From positions 3,534,001 to 3,598,000 of the forward strand of contig OY762937.1 in the NCBI GenBank assembly GCA_963667005.1: a DNA stretch of 64,000 nucleotides, given 5' to 3'. The position numbers and the translations under genes are program-made. The notes beneath the pieces are model-generated. The model did not search any database and was not told the origin of the DNA. It saw nothing but the letters and a program-made list of their open reading frames with translations. This DNA is from G963662605 sp963667005. Lineage in GTDB: Bacteria > Bacteroidota > Ignavibacteria > Ignavibacteriales > Ignavibacteriaceae. Each line of letters begins with the position of its first letter. The stretch's first letter is position 1. This document shows, one piece after another, positions 18,672 to 27,290 of this stretch.

Positions 18672-19673
18672 ATGGACTCGAAATTATATAGATTTATCAA
18701 AAGCCTTTTTGCTCCGGAAAATACCGGGCAAAAACGGGAGAAGTATTTATTCGCAGGGAAAATCCTCTTTTCTGCCGGATTAATATATTATCTATATAAT
18801 AGAATAGAGTTTTCAAGACTGAACGAAACATTTACCAGCGCAAATGTGGTATTGGTTTCCGTGGTCGCCGCCCTGGGGTTTGTTAATATATATCTCCAAT
18901 ACTACAAGTGGAAGATATTGTGTGAGGCTTGTCTTAAGGAAACCAGTAAAAAGAGAATTTTTCTGTCACTCATTCAGGGCCTCGCCGCAGGGGCTTTTAC
19001 CCCGGCCAGGATTGGAGAATATGTCGGCAGAAAATTCAGCCTTCCCAATCAAACCTTATTTGATGTTACTATTACCACAGCGGTTGACAAGTTCTTTTTG
19101 TTGTTCATAAATTTAGCAGCCGGCTCTATCGCGGTAATTCTGTTTTTACATTTTGCAGTATTTGTAAACATCTATATCACTGCAAGCTTATTCATTCTTT
19201 TGTCGTTCGGACTATTAGTCGCCGGGTATTTTTTACTGCACGAACAGCTGTGGGACAGCATTCTGGTTCAATACTTCCGGCAGTTTAGATTTTTACAAGG
19301 CATTGCCCACCGGTTTACATTCTTCAGACAACTGGACAACAAAACACTTTTGCGCGCGATGATCGCCAATATCATTTTTTATTTTTGTTTTTTGATGCAG
19401 TACGCCATTCTGGTTATTGCTTTCCATATGCAAACTACCGTCGCAATGGCGTTATGGATAGGCAGTTTGATGTTCTTTACAAAATCACTTTTCCCAGCAA
19501 TCTCACTTGGTGAAATCGGAATCCGGGAAATGATTTCGGTATATTTTGTCTCACAGTTCGGCATTCCTGAGGCAGTCGGATTCAATGCCGCATTTATGTT
19601 ATTCATAATCAACATTGCACTGCCTGCAATAGTCGGCATGATTCTATATTTTGTGAAACCTGATGTTAGTTAG
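18672..19673 (+). CDS. LPG-synthase-type transmembrane protein (flippase-like)
   Basis: 333 residues with about eight transmembrane segments, matching the lysylphosphatidylglycerol-synthase TM region/UPF0104 (AglD-like) family. Family-typical patches are the TPARIGEYVGR loop (about residues 112-122) and ISLGEIGIREMISVYF near 275-295. There is no C-terminal soluble aminoacyl-transferase domain, so it is not an MprF lysyltransferase; related proteins are thought to move lipids or lipid-linked sugars. Its last 11 bases overlap the next GT2 gene, placing it first in the glycan cluster. Confidence 0.85.
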   Translation: MDSKLYRFIKSLFAPENTGQKREKYLFAGKILFSAGLIYYLYNRIEFSRLNETFTSANVVLVSVVAALGFVNIYLQYYKWKILCEACLKETSKKRIFLSLIQGLAAGAFTPARIGEYVGRKFSLPNQTLFDVTITTAVDKFFLLFINLAAGSIAVILFLHFAVFVNIYITASLFILLSFGLLVAGYFLLHEQLWDSILVQYFRQFRFLQGIAHRFTFFRQLDNKTLLRAMIANIIFYFCFLMQYAILVIAFHMQTTVAMALWIGSLMFFTKSLFPAISLGEIGIREMISVYFVSQFGIPEAVGFNAAFMLFIINIALPAIVGMILYFVKPDVS

Positions 19674-20799
19674 CATATTAGTAACTCTCGGTGTACTCTT
19701 AGCAATTGTATATCTCATTTTCTTATTGAAAGTGAGACACGGGATATATAACGTCCGGATAATTGAGCACATACCTCAGCGCCCTGTCAAAGTCAGCATT
19801 GTTATTCCCTTCCGGAATGAAGAAGCACACATCGTCCAGAGCCTGCAAAGCATTTTAAAATTAGACTACGATGTGGAGTATCTTGAGGCGATATATGTAA
19901 ATGATGCCTCAACAGACAGATCGGCTTTGGCATTTAAAGATTACGAGAGATTCCCCCACATCAAATTAATTGAGCTGCCGGAAAGCGGCAAAGCAGAAAA
20001 CCGGAAAAAGCTTGCTATTCAGGCAGGCATTGACCATGCAACCGGCGAAATCATTTTCGGCACCGATGCGGATTGTGTTTTTAATCCCAGATGGGTAAAG
20101 ACAATGCTCTCGATGTTTGATGAAGATACCGGTTTCGTTTCCGGCCCGGTTGCCTATGATAAGTGCAAGACTGATTTCGAGAAAATGCAGCAGTTGGAAT
20201 TTTCGGGACTGGTACTCTGTGGGGCGGGACTTATCGGCTGCGGAGACCCGATGATTTGCAATGGTGCAAATATTGCATACCGGCGGCATTTATTCAGTCA
20301 GGTCAATGGATTTGCAGATGCTCATAATCTGACCTCAGGTGATGACGAACTGCTCATGAAAAAGATATTCCATGCCGGACATAAAGTGAAATTCTGTTTT
20401 AAGAGTGATGCAGTTGTATATACACTCCCCAGCAAATCACTCGATGATTTTATTGAACAGCGTTCACGCTGGGCGAGTAAGGGAAAGTACTACCGGAAAA
20501 ATTTCGTTTACTTTCAACTTCTGCCGATTTTTGCCTTTTTCGTGCTGCTTATTACACTGCCGCTCTTCAGCCTGGTTCTCACCTCAATTGCTCTCTTGAG
20601 TTTCTTTGTGATGCTCTTTACCGTTAAATCAATTTCCGAATATTCAATACTTAAACACGGAAAAGAAATTTTTCGTACTGAACTTTCTCCGGGCACATAT
20701 TTAAAAGCAGCATTTTTGCAGCCCTTGTACATTATATTGTCCGTATGCAAAGGATATTCCGGACGCTATAACTGGAAGGGCCGAAAAGTGAGGAGATAG
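19663..20799 (+). CDS. Membrane glycosyltransferase, family GT2 (first copy)
   Basis: 378 residues. An N-terminal TM helix (1-25) precedes the GT-A domain: VSIVIPFRNEE (about 45-55), NDASTD, the metal/nucleotide-sugar motif TDADC (about 130) and the acceptor region SGDDELLMKK (about 225). QRSRW (about 267-271) is the QxxRW motif of the cellulose/chitin-synthase-like branch. C-terminal TM segments lie at about 285-340. It overlaps the upstream flippase by 11 bases and abuts the deacetylase without a gap, so transcription and translation are coupled. The sugar donor is unknown; pairing with a NodB deacetylase suggests an N-acetylated hexosamine. Confidence 0.9.
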   Translation: MLVSILVTLGVLLAIVYLIFLLKVRHGIYNVRIIEHIPQRPVKVSIVIPFRNEEAHIVQSLQSILKLDYDVEYLEAIYVNDASTDRSALAFKDYERFPHIKLIELPESGKAENRKKLAIQAGIDHATGEIIFGTDADCVFNPRWVKTMLSMFDEDTGFVSGPVAYDKCKTDFEKMQQLEFSGLVLCGAGLIGCGDPMICNGANIAYRRHLFSQVNGFADAHNLTSGDDELLMKKIFHAGHKVKFCFKSDAVVYTLPSKSLDDFIEQRSRWASKGKYYRKNFVYFQLLPIFAFFVLLITLPLFSLVLTSIALLSFFVMLFTVKSISEYSILKHGKEIFRTELSPGTYLKAAFLQPLYIILSVCKGYSGRYNWKGRKVRR

Positions 20800-21438
20800 A
20801 TGTTCAAACGACTTCAACATGACCCGGCATTGATCGGGAAATATATTTACCCGCAAATCGTTTGGGAAACCCGCTGTAAAAAACTCCTCCTTACTTTCGA
20901 TGACGGCCCGAATCCGGGTAGTACAGAAAAAATTCTACAATCCCTGAGCACCAACAATATTAAAGCAGTATTTTTTTGCAATGGCATTACTGCCACAAAA
21001 TATCCGGAGTTGGTAAGGCTGATTCATTCCGAAGGCCATACAATTGCAAGCCATTCATTGAATCATCTCGACATGCGTCCACTTCTCCCCCGGCAGATAA
21101 AAGACGAAATTACTTCCTCAGCCGGGATACTTTCCCAAATAATCGGAAAGCATGTTGAATACTTCCGTCCTCCGTATGGCAGATTCAACACGCGCGTTCT
21201 CCAGACAGCCCGGCAAGCCAATCAGACGGTCATTCTGTGGTCTTTAATCTGTCCCGATTATAAAAACGACATAAATCTTGTTAAATTTGCATTGCGCTTT
21301 TTACGAAAAAATTCGATTATTGTTATGCACGACAGTCCGGCTGCTGAAAAAGTTGTTTTAGAAGAAATTACGATGCTCATCGAAAAAGCGCATGAATTAC
21401 AGTTTGAATTCGGAGATCCGTTAGAATGTTTGAAATAA
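20800..21438 (+). CDS. Polysaccharide deacetylase (NodB homology, CE4)
   Basis: 212 residues. CE4 motifs are present: LTFDDGPNPGS (motif 1, catalytic base and metal Asp), HSLNHLDM (motif 2, metal His pair), RPPYGRFN (motif 3), a WSL at motif 4 and IVMHDSP (motif 5). No signal peptide or TM segment is obvious, so it probably acts at the cytoplasmic face on a lipid-linked intermediate, unlike exported PgaB/IcaB. It is wedged between two GT2 genes and overlaps the second by 13 bases. Confidence 0.9.
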   Translation: MFKRLQHDPALIGKYIYPQIVWETRCKKLLLTFDDGPNPGSTEKILQSLSTNNIKAVFFCNGITATKYPELVRLIHSEGHTIASHSLNHLDMRPLLPRQIKDEITSSAGILSQIIGKHVEYFRPPYGRFNTRVLQTARQANQTVILWSLICPDYKNDINLVKFALRFLRKNSIIVMHDSPAAEKVVLEEITMLIEKAHELQFEFGDPLECLK

Positions 21439-22517
21439 TTCTTTTTATTCTCATACTCTGGTATATCGGCCTTTCCGTGCTCTTTTTGAGCGGAACGATG
21501 CGGAAATTTCCCAAAGTACCGGAAGATGTTGTATACAGTGCTTCTGTTCTGGTTGCGGCGAGAAACGAAGAGCATAATATTTTGAAGTGTCTTAAATCAT
21601 TAGCTGAACTGGACTATCCCAAAGATAAGCTTGAAATAATACTCATTGATGATAAGTCAACTGATGCAACAGGTGCAATCATTGATGAATTCATTAAAGA
21701 TAAACCGCATTTCAAAAAAATCGTGTCCAAAAAAGAAATAGGGCAGCTTAAAGGTAAAACCAACGCCCTGGCAAATGCACTTGAAATCGCAACCGGTGAA
21801 ATTATCCTCACAACTGATGCGGATTGCCGGGTAGCTAAATCATGGGTTAAAACAATCACTTCGTATTACACTCCCGGAGTTGGTACTGTCAGTGGATTCA
21901 CGTACCAGGATTTTTACGACGGATTTTCCGGAATGCAGAACCTTGATTTTATCTTTCTGTTGACAGCTTCGTGCGGAACAATTAATTCAAATTTGCCTAT
22001 CAGCTGCATCGGAAACAATATGTCATACCGGAAAGCAGCCTATGATGAAGTCGGCGGATATGCTAATTTACCATTCAGCGTGACTGAAGATTTTAATTTG
22101 GTTATGGCTATCCGCAAACTCGGTAAATACAAACTTGTGTTCCCGTTGGACAAAAATGCGCTGGTAGTCAGTTCACCAGTTGCAGATTATTCAACCTTAT
22201 ACCACCAGAAAAAACGCTGGGCTGTGGGCGGCATTCTCGTTCCGAAACTCGGCTATTTCATACTAGCATGCGGCTATCTGATGCATACCGCATTTCTTCT
22301 ATCTCCTTTTTTCTGGTCGCCGGTTGTCGGTACATTTCTACTATTAAAAGTAATTATTGATTTCGTATTTCTAAACCACATGACGGGTTCATTAGGTATT
22401 CGCAGGTCAATGAAATACTTCCTGCAATTCGAAATTTATTATATCGTGTATGTTATCCTGCTGCCTTTTATCATTCTGCCTAATCAGACTGTTACATGGA
22501 AGGGCCGCAAGTACTAA
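21426..22517 (+). CDS. Membrane glycosyltransferase, family GT2 (second copy)
   Basis: 363 residues, with the same architecture as the first GT2: N-terminal TM helix (1-20), ASVLVAARNEEHNI (about 38-50), IDDKSTD, TTDADCR (about 122), VTEDFNLVMAI (about 220), QKKRW (QxxRW, about 261) and C-terminal TM helices. Start at 21426 lies inside the end of the deacetylase gene, so the two are translationally coupled. Sequence differences from the first copy are large, so it is probably not a recent duplicate and likely adds a different residue or acts on a different acceptor. Confidence 0.9.
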   Translation: MFEIILFILILWYIGLSVLFLSGTMRKFPKVPEDVVYSASVLVAARNEEHNILKCLKSLAELDYPKDKLEIILIDDKSTDATGAIIDEFIKDKPHFKKIVSKKEIGQLKGKTNALANALEIATGEIILTTDADCRVAKSWVKTITSYYTPGVGTVSGFTYQDFYDGFSGMQNLDFIFLLTASCGTINSNLPISCIGNNMSYRKAAYDEVGGYANLPFSVTEDFNLVMAIRKLGKYKLVFPLDKNALVVSSPVADYSTLYHQKKRWAVGGILVPKLGYFILACGYLMHTAFLLSPFFWSPVVGTFLLLKVIIDFVFLNHMTGSLGIRRSMKYFLQFEIYYIVYVILLPFIILPNQTVTWKGRKY

Positions 22518-22518
22518 T

Positions 22519-23514
22519 ATGCTGTTGCTTTGCAATTATTATGTAACATACAGATGTAATGCATACTGTAGTTTCTGCCATTTTGCCGATCACAATTCTT
22601 TCAAGAATACTCCGATGGCATCGCTGGAGGATTACCGCTCCAATATTAAGCAGCTTTCCGAACTGGGTGTAAAGTTTATAGACCTTACTGGTGGTGAACC
22701 GCTCATGCATAAGGATATAGCAGAGATGGTCAGAATAGCAAAAGATGCCGGTATGCAAACGAGCATTACTACCAACTGCCTGCTGTATCACAAATATGCT
22801 GAGTCTCTCAAGGGCATTGTTGACTTACTGCACTTTTCTTTGGACTCACCTGATGAAGAAGAACACGACAAAATCCGCGGCATAAAATGTTTTCAATCGG
22901 TAATGAAAAGCATTGAACTTGCCCGGAGTCTGGGTGAATTTCCCGATATCCTGTTCACTGTTACAAATGAGACATACACAAAACTGCCGGAGATGTACCA
23001 GCTAGCACAGAAGAACAAACTCGTGCTTATTGTCAATCCGGTATTCTCTTACTTCGGTAATGAGGGACTTCATAATGAGGCACTCGAGTATATCACCTCA
23101 TTTGTAAAAGGAAAAATCGGTATATACATTAATGATTCCTATTTACGGCTGCGCAAGAACGGTGGCAACCAGATTGCTGATCCGCTCTGCAAGGCGGTTT
23201 CCCGGGTAATTGTGATCTCCCCAAACAATGAAATCGTATTGCCCTGCTATCATTTCCGTAATGAGACAATCGCTATTGACAGGCCGATTAAAGAAATCAG
23301 AAACTCGGAAAGAATTAAATATTTTAAGTCCAAGGAAGGACGGTTCGATTTTTGCCAGGGTTGCACCGTCAACTGTTATTTTGAACCTTCATTTGCATTC
23401 CCATTCAATTCGTATGGTATCGGCAGTATTCCATCAAAAGTGAAATACGGATACAATAAACTGATCAAACAAAAAATTCAAAAGTTATTACATACAAAAA
23501 GCACCGGAAAGTGA
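22519..23514 (+). CDS. Radical SAM enzyme with C-terminal Cys cluster (SPASM-like)
   Basis: 331 residues from the ATG at 22519; the frame is open upstream to 22450, but that would run inside the GT2 gene, which ends at 22517. CNAYCSFC (CX3CX2C, about residues 12-19) binds the catalytic 4Fe-4S cluster, and DLTGGEPLMH is the SAM GGE motif. The C-terminal part has a further Cys cluster (LPCYHF, then FCQGCTVNCYF), suggesting an auxiliary cluster. It is inside a glycan cluster, so a sugar- or lipid-modifying role is plausible, but no specific reaction can be assigned. Confidence 0.88.
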   Translation: MLLLCNYYVTYRCNAYCSFCHFADHNSFKNTPMASLEDYRSNIKQLSELGVKFIDLTGGEPLMHKDIAEMVRIAKDAGMQTSITTNCLLYHKYAESLKGIVDLLHFSLDSPDEEEHDKIRGIKCFQSVMKSIELARSLGEFPDILFTVTNETYTKLPEMYQLAQKNKLVLIVNPVFSYFGNEGLHNEALEYITSFVKGKIGIYINDSYLRLRKNGGNQIADPLCKAVSRVIVISPNNEIVLPCYHFRNETIAIDRPIKEIRNSERIKYFKSKEGRFDFCQGCTVNCYFEPSFAFPFNSYGIGSIPSKVKYGYNKLIKQKIQKLLHTKSTGK

Positions 23515-23516
23515 TA

Positions 23517-24362
23517 ATGACACGCTTCGCAATTTTTATGCTCATCGTATTTTATGCCTCAGGCATTAACGCTCAATCAAAAACCGAATATTTCCCTTCG
23601 GATTTGCTGGTCAGCCCGTTCAAAGCAAATTTTCTTGAACCGAAACTCGGATTCCAATTCTCAACTGGGAAAAACAGCATACGCCTTGACATCGGAAACT
23701 CCAGAGATATTCTTCACTATAAAATTAATAGCAAGACGACTATTAGTTTCGGAGCTGACTTATTTACCTTCACAAAACTCCGCGGTGAAGATAATTTCAA
23801 ATTCCCGGTTGAAGCAGTAGACTACCTGTTCGGTATAAATTCGGGTTGCTTGACAAAAGACGCAAACAGTGAATACGGCTGCCGTTTCAGATATGCACAC
23901 ATCAGTGCACATCTCGTTGATGGCATGATTAAAAAAAATCCGGCCGACCTGATGGACATCAGCTGGCGTGACGATCATGGATCTTTCGTGTACAGCCGTG
24001 AGTTTTTGGAACTGACTCCGTTTTACACATATAAAAATTTACGTGGATACGCGGGCGTAACCATCCTGCTACACACTCTCCCGGAAAATATCAATAAAGG
24101 AATTTTTAACGCAGGCATTGAATTCATTGACCGGGATCATGCATTCGGCATCTTTACTCCGTTTGCCGCATATGACATCCGCACGATCAGCCTTGATAAA
24201 ACTTCGTGCAACAACACTATTGCAGTCGGTCTGATATTAGGAAATCCTTACAAGAACGCTTTGCGTATACAGTATCTCTATTATTCAGGAAAAAGTATTC
24301 ACGGTGAATACTATAATGTCAGCGAACATTATTCTGCAATCGGAATCAATCTGGAATTATAA
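23517..24362 (+). CDS. Exported protein of unknown function (outer-membrane type)
   Basis: 281 residues from the ATG at 23517, preceded by GGAAAG; a GTG two codons upstream is less likely. A signal peptide (RFAIFMLIVFYASGINAQ) is followed by a beta-rich, aromatic-rich sequence ending in YSAIGINLEL. Several amphipathic beta strands and the aromatic ending look like a small outer-membrane beta-barrel, but no family was recognised. It overlaps the downstream M50 gene as TAATG at 24360-24364. As the only exported soluble/OM protein in the glycan cluster it could export or anchor the product; this is inference. Confidence 0.7.
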   Translation: MTRFAIFMLIVFYASGINAQSKTEYFPSDLLVSPFKANFLEPKLGFQFSTGKNSIRLDIGNSRDILHYKINSKTTISFGADLFTFTKLRGEDNFKFPVEAVDYLFGINSGCLTKDANSEYGCRFRYAHISAHLVDGMIKKNPADLMDISWRDDHGSFVYSREFLELTPFYTYKNLRGYAGVTILLHTLPENINKGIFNAGIEFIDRDHAFGIFTPFAAYDIRTISLDKTSCNNTIAVGLILGNPYKNALRIQYLYYSGKSIHGEYYNVSEHYSAIGINLEL

Positions 24363-25366
24363 TGTCCTACAGTGAAGACAACGAGCCGCAGATTCCGGTC
24401 AAGCCGCAAGTTGATTGGAACAGCATAAAGGCAATCTTAATTCCTGTTCTTCTCTTTGTTATTACTTTTTTCACTACGGCAATTACCGGATATGAGTGGA
24501 TACATGGCGGCACAGATGCGCCGTTTATCGTTAAGTTACGTGAAGGTCTTCCTTATACTATTTCTATTATTTTCTTTTTAGCCTCTCATGAATTCGGGCA
24601 CTACTTTGCCTCAAAGTTTCACAAGGTAAAAGCACCATTACCCTACTTTATCCCGTTCCCACCATTGGCCGGATTGAGTTTAAGTTTCGGGACAATGGGA
24701 GCAGTTATAAGGACAAAATCTGCCGTGCCTGATAAGAAAGCACTGTTTGACATTGGTGTTGCAGGCCCGATTGCCGGTTTCGTTGCGTGCCTGATAATCC
24801 TGCTCTATGGCTTTACGCATTTACCGGGCAAAGAGTATCTCTTACAGATTCATCCGGATTACTATTCCTCTGAGTTTGGCAAGAACGGATTACAGCTTGT
24901 CTTTGGTGATACTCTTCTCTTTTCATTATTCAGAATGATATTCCAATCTTATGTATCGTTCATTCCCCCGATGAGTGAAATTTATCATTATCCTTACTTA
25001 TGTGTCGGTTGGTTTGGCTTGTTTGTTACCAGCATGAACCTCTTCCCTATCGGACAATTGGACGGCGGCCATATTTGCTATGCAATGTTCGGCAAGAAAT
25101 TCCACAATAATATTGCCGGCATCTCAATGATCATTCTCATAATCCTTGGCGTCACGGGCATCCTCCAAACTTTCATATATCCACAGCTGCCTTTCGGCTG
25201 GGCCGGGTGGATGGTTTGGGCTGTTGTAATTTTTTATGTAATGAAAATTCAGCACCCGGTGATTTATGATAGCAACCCTATTGGCGGTAAAAGAAAATTA
25301 CTGGGGTGGATTTCAATCATTATTTTCGTTTTGAGTTTTTCTCCATCACCTTTTCTCATTCGGTAA
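24362..25366 (+). CDS. Site-2 protease family (M50) membrane metalloprotease
   Basis: 334 residues, about seven TM segments. The zinc motif HEFGHYFAS is at about residue 76-84 and the second metal-ligand motif NLFPIGQLDGGH (Asp ligand) at about 222-233. The order and spacing match soluble-ligand-free S2P/EcfE-like proteins without a PDZ domain between them. Such enzymes cleave TM segments, for example anti-sigma factors. It is coupled by TAATG to the preceding exported protein and ends the glycan cluster; a role in processing or regulation of that pathway is possible but not shown. Confidence 0.9.
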   Translation: MSYSEDNEPQIPVKPQVDWNSIKAILIPVLLFVITFFTTAITGYEWIHGGTDAPFIVKLREGLPYTISIIFFLASHEFGHYFASKFHKVKAPLPYFIPFPPLAGLSLSFGTMGAVIRTKSAVPDKKALFDIGVAGPIAGFVACLIILLYGFTHLPGKEYLLQIHPDYYSSEFGKNGLQLVFGDTLLFSLFRMIFQSYVSFIPPMSEIYHYPYLCVGWFGLFVTSMNLFPIGQLDGGHICYAMFGKKFHNNIAGISMIILIILGVTGILQTFIYPQLPFGWAGWMVWAVVIFYVMKIQHPVIYDSNPIGGKRKLLGWISIIIFVLSFSPSPFLIR

Positions 25367-25583
25367 AGCGGCGACTGCGAATCTCTCAATCGCTCTTCAG
25401 ATTCCAAATGAAAATTCACTTTGAAGTTTGTTCACTCCACGCTTAAAAGATTTTCCGGAATTACCTTGTTTATCGTTTGTAAAACCAGGTACATTTTGTA
25501 AATTTAATCGTTGACTTTTAGTTACTAAATTATTGTTAAGGCTTTACATCAGCTGCTCTATTTTACACAAGGTGGGTGTATAA

Positions 25584-26312
25584 ATGTTTAAAATTAAACT
25601 TTTCATTATTCGAAAAATAAAAGCCATATCGTTAAAAATTGGGATTCATAAAATTCTTAATCCCTTTTCAGGTCTTTTACTTACGATTGTGTACCTTTCC
25701 CGTTTTTCCAAATGGCGGAGTGAACATAAAAATCTGGAATTTAACGATTTTTATAATAACCACGTTACATACGAAGACCGTTTTAAACTGCATGAGCATG
25801 TATTCGAAAGCGAGAAGCTTTCCGAAGCAATTGATTACTACGAATTTGGAGTTGCGGAAGGAATATCATTTGTATGGTGGAAAGATCATAATCAAAATCC
25901 TAATTCCAGGTTTTTCGGATTCGATACGTTTACGGGTCTGCCGGAAGATTTCGGTCTATTAAAAAAATTCGATTGCGGTGCTGATGGTAAATTCCCCGAT
26001 GTGGGAAATGATACAAGATGTAACTTCATCACAGGGCTTTTTCAAGACAGTCTTATCCCGTTTTTCAAGCAGCATGAATTTAAAAACAGAAAAGTAATTC
26101 ATATGGATGCCGATATTTATACGGCATCATTATTTGTCCTCACGCAATTATACCCCTATCTTAAAAAAGGCGACATAATACTTTTTGATGAATTCGGTGT
26201 GCCGACTCACGAATTCAAAGCTTTTTCTGACTTCCAATCCTCACATTATTTTACATATGAGGTTTTGGGCGCGATAAACAACTACCTTCAGATTGCAATT
26301 AAGGTTTGCTGA
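25584..26312 (+). CDS. TylF/MycF-like SAM-dependent methyltransferase
   Basis: 242 residues. The class I SAM site reads YYEFGVAEGISF (about 91-102), then GFDTFTGLPEDF (about 115-126); MDAD and DIILFDEFG are the later strand motifs seen in the TylF/macrocin O-methyltransferase group. An N-terminal amphipathic stretch (1-35) may associate with membrane. It stands alone, with about 217 bases before and 204 after it. Target is unknown; in glycan regions such enzymes often O-methylate sugars. Confidence 0.75.
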   Translation: MFKIKLFIIRKIKAISLKIGIHKILNPFSGLLLTIVYLSRFSKWRSEHKNLEFNDFYNNHVTYEDRFKLHEHVFESEKLSEAIDYYEFGVAEGISFVWWKDHNQNPNSRFFGFDTFTGLPEDFGLLKKFDCGADGKFPDVGNDTRCNFITGLFQDSLIPFFKQHEFKNRKVIHMDADIYTASLFVLTQLYPYLKKGDIILFDEFGVPTHEFKAFSDFQSSHYFTYEVLGAINNYLQIAIKVC

Positions 26313-26353
26313 TTTTCAAAGGCTATCCCGAAATAGGTGATTTTTAAGAAACA

Positions 26354-26384
26354 TTTTCTATTCCGCCCAGCGCGGAATAGAAAA
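26354..26384. repeat. Perfect 13-bp hairpin
   Basis: TTTTCTATTCCGC (26354-26366) is followed by a 5-base loop and its exact complement (26372-26384). There is no T-run after it on either strand except the T/A ends of the stem itself. It lies between the methyltransferase and the lipoprotein gene and may end transcription weakly or be a solitary palindromic repeat. Confidence 0.6.
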
Positions 26385-26516
26385 CCACGGCGCAGTTTCG
26401 GAGCCACCCTAGACCCCCTCCGTTTTGGGCATTTTTTTCGTCATTTTTTTAACCAAACTTTAATTAAATTACAGATTGATTCATAATATTTATTCAATCT
26501 ATCCATCAGGGACAGA

Positions 26517-27290
26517 ATGCGAATTTTTAAGGCCAGTATATCTGCGATTTTTCTCTTTTCTTTAGTGTTTTGGGCCGGATGCACGAAGGATTTTTCTAAT
26601 ACCGTTGAAGAATCCACCCCGGTTTACACAGTTAACTATATAAAACCGCTTCCGGATACCGCAATGACAAGAAATGAAGCATTATATCTTGAGGCAGGAT
26701 TTTCCTCGGCGAATAAACCATCGAGTGTAGTTGTTCAGTTCTCAACTTCTTCACAAGTTCAGATCAGCACGACATTATCACAGACATCTTCCGGAAGTAA
26801 TTTTTTCGGTACGGCGGTTGTCGGTTCTTCACTTCCCGGAGGAGCATATGATGTTGATTATTACGGACAGAACGGGGATGCTTCACTAACCCATATCGGC
26901 AAGCAGTATATCATTATCAAGCGTGCAGATAACTCAACACCGGTAATAGACTCTGTCTATATCGTTGATACGGTTACCGTTTCTGCACCCGATACAGCCA
27001 TTATCGTATTAAATGCAAAAGTAAGTGACGCAGACGGAAAAAGCGACATTCAAAGTGTTTCCTATTATGTAGTTAAACCCAGCGGATCCAAAGGTGATAC
27101 GTATTATCTCTATGATGATGGCGTAGTGGATGGAAGCCATTATGATCTTTTCGCTGGTGATCAAATTTATTCCAATAAAATATCAATTCCTTACTCTGTT
27201 ACGAAAGGTACATACCGTTTTGACTTTCAGGCGAAAGACAAATCAGGCGCGGTAAGTGCGATTAAGTCACATTATATTACGATCAAATGA
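26517..27290 (+). CDS. Lipoprotein, Ig-like beta-rich
   Basis: 257 residues. The signal peptide ends in a lipobox (FWAGC, Cys22), so the protein should be lipid-anchored and exported. The rest is beta-rich with a C-terminal module containing YYVVKPSG, LYDDGVVDGS and DLFAGDQIYS, as in periplasmic or surface lipoproteins of this group. It overlaps the next gene as ATGA at 27287-27290 and starts the exported cassette 26517-30821. Function unknown. Confidence 0.8.
   Translation: MRIFKASISAIFLFSLVFWAGCTKDFSNTVEESTPVYTVNYIKPLPDTAMTRNEALYLEAGFSSANKPSSVVVQFSTSSQVQISTTLSQTSSGSNFFGTAVVGSSLPGGAYDVDYYGQNGDASLTHIGKQYIIIKRADNSTPVIDSVYIVDTVTVSAPDTAIIVLNAKVSDADGKSDIQSVSYYVVKPSGSKGDTYYLYDDGVVDGSHYDLFAGDQIYSNKISIPYSVTKGTYRFDFQAKDKSGAVSAIKSHYITIK

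Noticed and set aside
22450..22518. Extended N-terminus of the radical SAM protein
   Set aside because: Would run inside the GT2 gene; the internal ATG lies immediately after the GT2 stop.
18672..25366. Hopanoid head-group (HpnI/J/K-type) cluster
   Set aside because: GT, deacetylase and radical SAM are suggestive, but the deacetylase is NodB not YdjC type, the radical SAM protein lacks a B12 domain, and no squalene-hopene cyclase is present.
26354..26384. Rho-independent terminator after the methyltransferase
   Set aside because: Strong stem but no T-run on the plus strand; listed as a hairpin only.
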